From Pseudomonas sp. PIC25 (GTDB taxonomy: Bacteria; Pseudomonadota; Gammaproteobacteria; Pseudomonadales; Pseudomonadaceae), in the NCBI RefSeq assembly GCF_002286785.1, contig NZ_MUJY01000117.1, positions 1 through 64,000 of the forward strand: a stretch of DNA of 64,000 bases, in the 5' to 3' direction. Positions 59,765-64,000 of this stretch are shown here, in pieces; within the stretch, counting starts at the first letter, position 1, and each line of letters begins with the position of its first letter. The position numbers and the translations under genes are program-made. The notes beneath the pieces were generated by a model, which saw nothing but the letters and a program-made list of their open reading frames with translations, had not been told where the DNA came from and ran no database searches.

Positions 59765-60195
59765 CGCGAGCACTCAACGCCCTGCTCTACTCTGCCCTAT
59801 GCATCGCCCTGCCCGCCTGCGCGCAGACCAGCGCGGACACCGCCACAGAGGCTCGCCTGGGCGAACGGCAACTGACATTGGAGGAACACGACGGACGCTG
59901 TGCGCTGGTGGAGCCCGGCCAGGCCGACCTCGACCTGCAACTCAAGTGGCCCTGCCAGTTCCACCGCGACCGCGAAGGCGGGCTACGCACGCTGCAGGTG
60001 GGGGAAAACCGCGTGCTGCTCGTGGAGAGCAGCGAAAAGGTGCCGGACAGCCAGGACTGCCGCACCGAAATCCAGGCGGTCAGGACCCTCGGCACCGGTC
60101 TCGAACCCTCGGAGGCGGTCAGCCGGGTGGCGGCCTGTCCGCCGATCCAGTGGGACGACAAGGTCTTCATCGGCCTGTTCGAATCCCGTCCCTGA
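59761..60195 (+). CDS. Probable periplasmic/lipoprotein immunity protein to the Tae4-like amidase
   Basis: The 144-residue protein overlaps the amidase stop by four bases. It has a short signal ending in LPAC (Cys20), an imperfect lipobox with Ala at +2, so outer-membrane lipidation is possible; otherwise it is periplasmic. Cys47, Cys65, Cys100 and Cys126 could form two disulfides. I do not recognise it as a clear Tai4 family member. The immunity call rests on location, overlap and export signal. Confidence 0.7.
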   Translation: MTRALNALLYSALCIALPACAQTSADTATEARLGERQLTLEEHDGRCALVEPGQADLDLQLKWPCQFHRDREGGLRTLQVGENRVLLVESSEKVPDSQDCRTEIQAVRTLGTGLEPSEAVSRVAACPPIQWDDKVFIGLFESRP

Positions 60196-60257
60196 TCCGC
60201 CCGACCCTGCCGGAACGGTAGCGACACCGCACCGGCCGAAAATGAAAGGAAGCCGCG

Positions 60258-61040
60258 ATGAATGCCGATGAACTACTCCGTGCCGGACGCATCGACGATG
60301 CCCTGAACGCGCTTCAGGAGCAGGTCCGCAGCCAGCCGGGCAACGCCGACCTGCGGGTTTTCCTGTTCCAGTTGCTCGCGATCATGGGGCAATGGTCGCG
60401 TGCGCAGAAGCAGCTTACGGTCGCCGGCGAGCTGGAAGCCAAGGCCCTGGCCATGGTGCAGATCTACCGCGCCGCGCTGGATTGCGAAGCGCTGCGGGCC
60501 GAAGTGTTCGCCGGTCGGGTGACGCCGGTGCTGCTTGGCGAACCGGCGGACTGGGTCGCGCTGCTGGTCCAGGCACTGCGCCTCGATGGCGAAGGCCAGG
60601 CCGAAGCCGCTGCCCGTCTGCGCGATCAAGCGTTCGAGACCGCTCAGGCGGTGGCCGGCCAGGCGAATGACGAGACTTTCGCCTGGTTCGCCGATGCCGA
60701 CCCGCGCCTCGGCCCGGTACTGGAGGTGATCGTCAACGGCCGCTACGCCTGGCTGCCGATGCAGAACCTGCGCAGCCTCAAGACGGAAGCACCGGAGGAT
60801 TTGCGCGATCTCGTCTGGCTGCCCGCCGAACTGACACTGATCAACGGCGGCACCACTGTTGCACTGATCCCCAGCCGCTACCCGGAAACCCCCACCCAGG
60901 GCGACGATGCCGCGCGTCTCGCGCGCAAGACCGACTGGGACGGCAACCGGCCGCTCGGACAACGCCTGTTCGCCACCGATAATGGCGACTACCCGTTGTT
61001 CGAACTGCGCAGTCTCAACTTCGACCCGGTGGAAGGTTGA
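60258..61040 (+). CDS. tagJ1: TagJ1 (HsiE1/ImpE family)
   Basis: The 260-residue protein starts [19 protein letters not shown], a TPR-like helical N terminus, and carries [18 protein letters not shown], typical of ImpE/SciE. In P. aeruginosa HsiE1 binds TssB1 and ClpV1 and is thought to aid sheath recycling. In PAO1 it directly follows hcp1; here two effector/immunity genes intervene. Confidence 0.93.
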   Translation: MNADELLRAGRIDDALNALQEQVRSQPGNADLRVFLFQLLAIMGQWSRAQKQLTVAGELEAKALAMVQIYRAALDCEALRAEVFAGRVTPVLLGEPADWVALLVQALRLDGEGQAEAAARLRDQAFETAQAVAGQANDETFAWFADADPRLGPVLEVIVNGRYAWLPMQNLRSLKTEAPEDLRDLVWLPAELTLINGGTTVALIPSRYPETPTQGDDAARLARKTDWDGNRPLGQRLFATDNGDYPLFELRSLNFDPVEG

Positions 61041-61041
61041 G

Positions 61042-61557
61042 ATGGCCGAACTGACGCCCCAGGAACGCCTGCAGCCGTCCTTGCTGGATCGTCTGACCGA
61101 CGAAGAGCCCGGCAACCCGCGGGAAGGCGCCGACCGCCGGATCATGTCGCTGAACCAGCTCAAGGCATCGGTGCTGCGCGACCTGGCCTGGCTGTTCAAC
61201 ACCACCGCCCTGTTCGATCCGGACACCGGCACGCAGATTCCCGCCGGCAGCTCGGTGCTCAACTACGGCCTGCCGGCGCTGGCCGGCCATACCGCGTCGA
61301 GTGTGGATGTCCATGCGGTGGAAGAACTCCTCGCCGAGGCCATCGCCGCTTATGAGCCGCGCATCCTGCGCAGCTCCCTGAAAGTCCGTGCGCAACTGCG
61401 ACCCGAAGAAATGGACCACAACGCCCTGAGCTTCGAGATCGAGGGTGACCTCTGGGCCGAGCCGGTCCCCCTGCGCATGCTGCTCACCACCAACCTGGAC
61501 CTCGAGACCGGCCACGTGCGCGTGATGCCGGCCGAACAGCAGCGGAGGCCGCGATGA
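61042..61557 (+). CDS. tssE1: TssE1, gp25-like baseplate protein
   Basis: A 171-residue protein with [17 protein letters not shown] at the N terminus and the gp25-like core [16 protein letters not shown]. It starts one base after the tagJ1 stop. It is a baseplate wedge component. Confidence 0.94.
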   Translation: MAELTPQERLQPSLLDRLTDEEPGNPREGADRRIMSLNQLKASVLRDLAWLFNTTALFDPDTGTQIPAGSSVLNYGLPALAGHTASSVDVHAVEELLAEAIAAYEPRILRSSLKVRAQLRPEEMDHNALSFEIEGDLWAEPVPLRMLLTTNLDLETGHVRVMPAEQQRRPR

Positions 61558-63413
61558 ACCCTCGCCTGCTCGATTACTACAACCAGGAACTGCTGCACAT
61601 CCGCGAAAGCGCGGCGGAGTTCGCCAGCGAATACCCGAAGATCGCCAGCCGCCTGAGCCTGTCCGGTATCGACTGCGCCGACCCCTATGTCGAGCGCCTG
61701 CTGGAGGGCTTCGCCTACCTGACCGCACGGGTGCAGCTGAAGCTGGATGCGGAATACCCGACCTTCACCCATAACCTGCTGGAAATCGCCTACCCGCACT
61801 ACCTGGCGCCCACCCCGTCGATGGTGATGGTGCAACTCCAGGCCGACCCCAACGAGGGCTCGCTGACCGGCGGCTTCACCGTCAAGCGTGACTCGGCGCT
61901 GCGAGGGCTGCTCGGTCACGAAGAGCAGACCGCCTGCGAGTACCGCACGGCCCACCCGGTCACGCTCTGGCCCCTGGAGGTTGCCCGTGTCGAATATTTC
62001 GGCACCCCGGCAGCGACCCTCGGGCGCCTGGCCGCCAGTGAGCCCCGCGCCAAGGCCGGCCTGCGCCTGCGCCTGCGTACCGGCGCCGGACTGCCCTTCA
62101 ACAGCCTGGGCCTGGATAGCTTGCCGTTCTACCTGCACGGCGCCGACGAACAACCCTTCCGCCTTTACGAGCAACTGTTCGGCAAGGCATGCGCGCTGTT
62201 CGTGAAGAGCCCGCAGGATGACTGGGTGGAGCGCCTGCCGCTGAAAGCGCTGCGCCCGCGCGGATTGGATGACGAAGATGCTTTGCTGCCGGTGGTGCCG
62301 CGAGCCTTCCAGGGCTATCGACTGTTGCAGGAATACTTCGCCCTGCCCCATCGCTACCTGTTCGCCGAGTTCACCGGCTTGGGTCCGGCCGTCCGCCGCT
62401 GTGCCGGCCAGGAGTTGGAACTGATCGTCCTGTTCGAGCAACTGGACCCAACCCTGGAAGGTACGCTGGGCGTCGAGCAATTCGTGCTCTTCTGCACGCC
62501 GGCGATCAACCTGTTCCCTCGGCGCGCGGACCGCATCCACCTGTCCGAACGGGTACACGAACATCACGTGATCGCCGACCGTACCCGCCCGCTGGATTTC
62601 GAAATCCACTCGCTGCAACAGGTCATCGGCTACGGCAGCGGCCCGGAGCAACCGTTCCAACCGTTCTATGCCGTGCGCGACCCGGCCCGCTACGGTCGCG
62701 AGCAGGCCTACTACATCGTCCGCCGTGAGCCACGCCGGCTGTCCAGCCAGCGGCGGCGGCGCGGGCCGCGCGCCAGCTACGTCGGCAGCGAGACGTTCGT
62801 CTCCCTGGTGGACGCCAACCAGGCGCCCTATCGCCACGATCTGCGCCAACTGGGCGTCAAGGCGTTGTGCACCAACCGCGACCTGCCGCTGCTGATGCCG
62901 GTGGGCACGGCGAAAAGCGATTTCACCCTGGAAGACAGTGCCCCCGTGCTGGCCGTGCGCTGCCTGGCCGGACCGAGCCGGCCGCGCGCCAGCCGTGCCC
63001 ACGACGCCAGCGCCTGGCGGCTGATCAGCCAGCTCTCGCTGAACTACCTGTCGCTGACCGAGCACGGACAAGGGGCAGCGGCCCTGCGGGAGTTGCTGCG
63101 CCTGTACGGCGACCCCGGCGACCCGGCCATTCAATTGCAGATCGAGGGGCTGCGCGAGGTACGCAGCCGGCCCTGCACCCGGCGCCTGCCGATGCCGGGC
63201 CCGATCGTCTTCGGCCGTGGCCTGGAAATCAGCCTGGAATTCGACGAAAACGCCTTCCGCGGTACCGGGGTCTTCCTCCTCGGCAGCGTGTTCGAGCGTT
63301 TCCTGACCCGTTATGTGTCGATCAACAGCTTTACCGAAACGGTGCTGCGCACCACGGAACGAGGCGAGGTGATGCGATGGCCGGCGAACCCCGGACGCCG
63401 TCCGAACCTTTGA
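61554..63413 (+). CDS. tssF1: TssF1, baseplate wedge protein
   Basis: The 619-residue TssF/VasA homologue starts [24 protein letters not shown], overlapping the tssE1 stop by four bases (ATGA). It also has [17 protein letters not shown] and the C-terminal [19 protein letters not shown]. It forms the wedge with TssE, TssG and TssK. Confidence 0.96.
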   Translation: MNPRLLDYYNQELLHIRESAAEFASEYPKIASRLSLSGIDCADPYVERLLEGFAYLTARVQLKLDAEYPTFTHNLLEIAYPHYLAPTPSMVMVQLQADPNEGSLTGGFTVKRDSALRGLLGHEEQTACEYRTAHPVTLWPLEVARVEYFGTPAATLGRLAASEPRAKAGLRLRLRTGAGLPFNSLGLDSLPFYLHGADEQPFRLYEQLFGKACALFVKSPQDDWVERLPLKALRPRGLDDEDALLPVVPRAFQGYRLLQEYFALPHRYLFAEFTGLGPAVRRCAGQELELIVLFEQLDPTLEGTLGVEQFVLFCTPAINLFPRRADRIHLSERVHEHHVIADRTRPLDFEIHSLQQVIGYGSGPEQPFQPFYAVRDPARYGREQAYYIVRREPRRLSSQRRRRGPRASYVGSETFVSLVDANQAPYRHDLRQLGVKALCTNRDLPLLMPVGTAKSDFTLEDSAPVLAVRCLAGPSRPRASRAHDASAWRLISQLSLNYLSLTEHGQGAAALRELLRLYGDPGDPAIQLQIEGLREVRSRPCTRRLPMPGPIVFGRGLEISLEFDENAFRGTGVFLLGSVFERFLTRYVSINSFTETVLRTTERGEVMRWPANPGRRPNL

Positions 63414-64000
63414 ACACGCTCGCCGAGATGGCGGCCGAGCCCTGGAGCTACGACTTCTTCCAGGCGCTGCGGCGCATCGAGTGCGAGTTACCGGAACGCC
63501 CGCGCATCGGCCACTCGGTACGCCTGGGCGAGGACCCGCTACGCCTCGGCCAACGCCCGGACTGTGGCTTCGCCCCTTCGACCCTGGCCGCCGTGGAGCC
63601 CGGAACCGACGGCCGCCCGCCGCGCCTCGAACAGTTCTTCTTCGGTCTGACCGGACCGAACGGCCCGCTGCCCCTGCACCTCACCGAATATGCCCGGGAA
63701 CGTGCGCGGCACCACAGCGATCCGACCTTCAAGCGCTTCCTGGATGTGTTCAACCACCGCCTGCTCACCCTCTTCTACCGCGCCTGGGCCGAGTCGCGGC
63801 CGACGGTCAGCCACGACCGCCCGGACGACGACTACTGGGCCGCGCGCCTGGGTGCGCTATCCGGTCGCGGCATGGAAAGCCTGCTCGGCCAGGGGCCGAT
63901 CTCCGACAGCGCGCGCTACCACTACACCGGCCATCTGGCAGCGCAGACCCGCTACCCGGACGGGCTCAGCGCCATTCTCTCCACCTATTTCGAGCTGCCG
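63377..64000 (+). CDS. tssG1: TssG1, baseplate protein (3' end outside window)
   Basis: ATG 63377 lies 37 bases before the end of tssF1 in another frame; 208 codons are visible and the frame is open to the window edge. WSYDFFQALRRIECE, QFFFGLTGPNGPLPLHLTEY and FLDVFNHRLLTLFYRAW are diagnostic of TssG/VasB. It should be followed outside the window by clpV1 and vgrG1. Confidence 0.95.
   Translation, partial: MAGEPRTPSEPLNTLAEMAAEPWSYDFFQALRRIECELPERPRIGHSVRLGEDPLRLGQRPDCGFAPSTLAAVEPGTDGRPPRLEQFFFGLTGPNGPLPLHLTEYARERARHHSDPTFKRFLDVFNHRLLTLFYRAWAESRPTVSHDRPDDDYWAARLGALSGRGMESLLGQGPISDSARYHYTGHLAAQTRYPDGLSAILSTYFELP

Overview
The window reads as chromosomal DNA of a high-GC gammaproteobacterium, most likely Pseudomonas. 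The main reason is the complete gene order of a Pseudomonas aeruginosa-type H1 (HSI-I) type VI secretion locus, together with an Hcp that closely matches P. aeruginosa Hcp1 as I remember it. REP-like palindromes of Pseudomonas type and a Fur-box-like site support this. The species cannot be named from the sequence.

Region 1 (1-23868): end of an iron-siderophore locus. Three collinear nonribosomal peptide synthetases run off the left edge. Reading the adenylation-domain codes by eye gives ...D-Ser - Asp - Dab - Asp - thioesterase release. A TauD/SyrP-like Fe(II)/2-oxoglutarate hydroxylase is fused to the C terminus of the second synthetase. Two condensation-like domains without the catalytic His fit the 'interface' domains described for beta-hydroxy-aspartate siderophores. 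A PvdE-type ABC exporter and a type II thioesterase follow in the same operon. A FhuF-like ferric-siderophore reductase (minus strand) and an SbmA/YddA-type ABC transporter (plus strand) diverge from a Fur-like site.

Region 2 (about 23869-34272): an accessory island. It opens with an A+T-rich gap of about 0.8 kb and continues with eight tightly packed or overlapping plus-strand genes: sulfotransferase, MFS exporter, stand-alone condensation/PapA-like acyltransferase, GMC oxidoreductase, class III aminotransferase, HAD phosphatase, TreT-like trehalose-forming glycosyltransferase and APS kinase. Together they suggest a sulfated, possibly acylated amino-trehalose-like small molecule. I do not recognise this gene set as a described pathway, and it is the best candidate for an undescribed system here. 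The island ends at a truncated RES-domain toxin remnant.

Region 3 (34273-37884): a large autotransporter on the minus strand, then a non-coding stretch with REP-like palindromes.

Region 4 (37885-64000): an H1-type T6SS as two divergent operons. On the minus strand, reading away from the central promoter region: fha1, tssJ1, tssK1, tssL1, tssM1, tagF1, pppA, ppkA, tagT1, tagS1, tagR1, tagQ1 (structural genes plus the TagQRST-PpkA-PppA-TagF-Fha1 post-translational switch). On the plus strand: tssA1, tssB1, tssC1, hcp1, a Tae4-like amidase effector with a probable lipoprotein immunity partner, tagJ1, tssE1, tssF1, and tssG1 cut by the right edge. The effector pair sits between hcp1 and tagJ1, where P. 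aeruginosa PAO1 has no gene.

I recognised no tRNA, rRNA, CRISPR array, transposase or intact insertion sequence.
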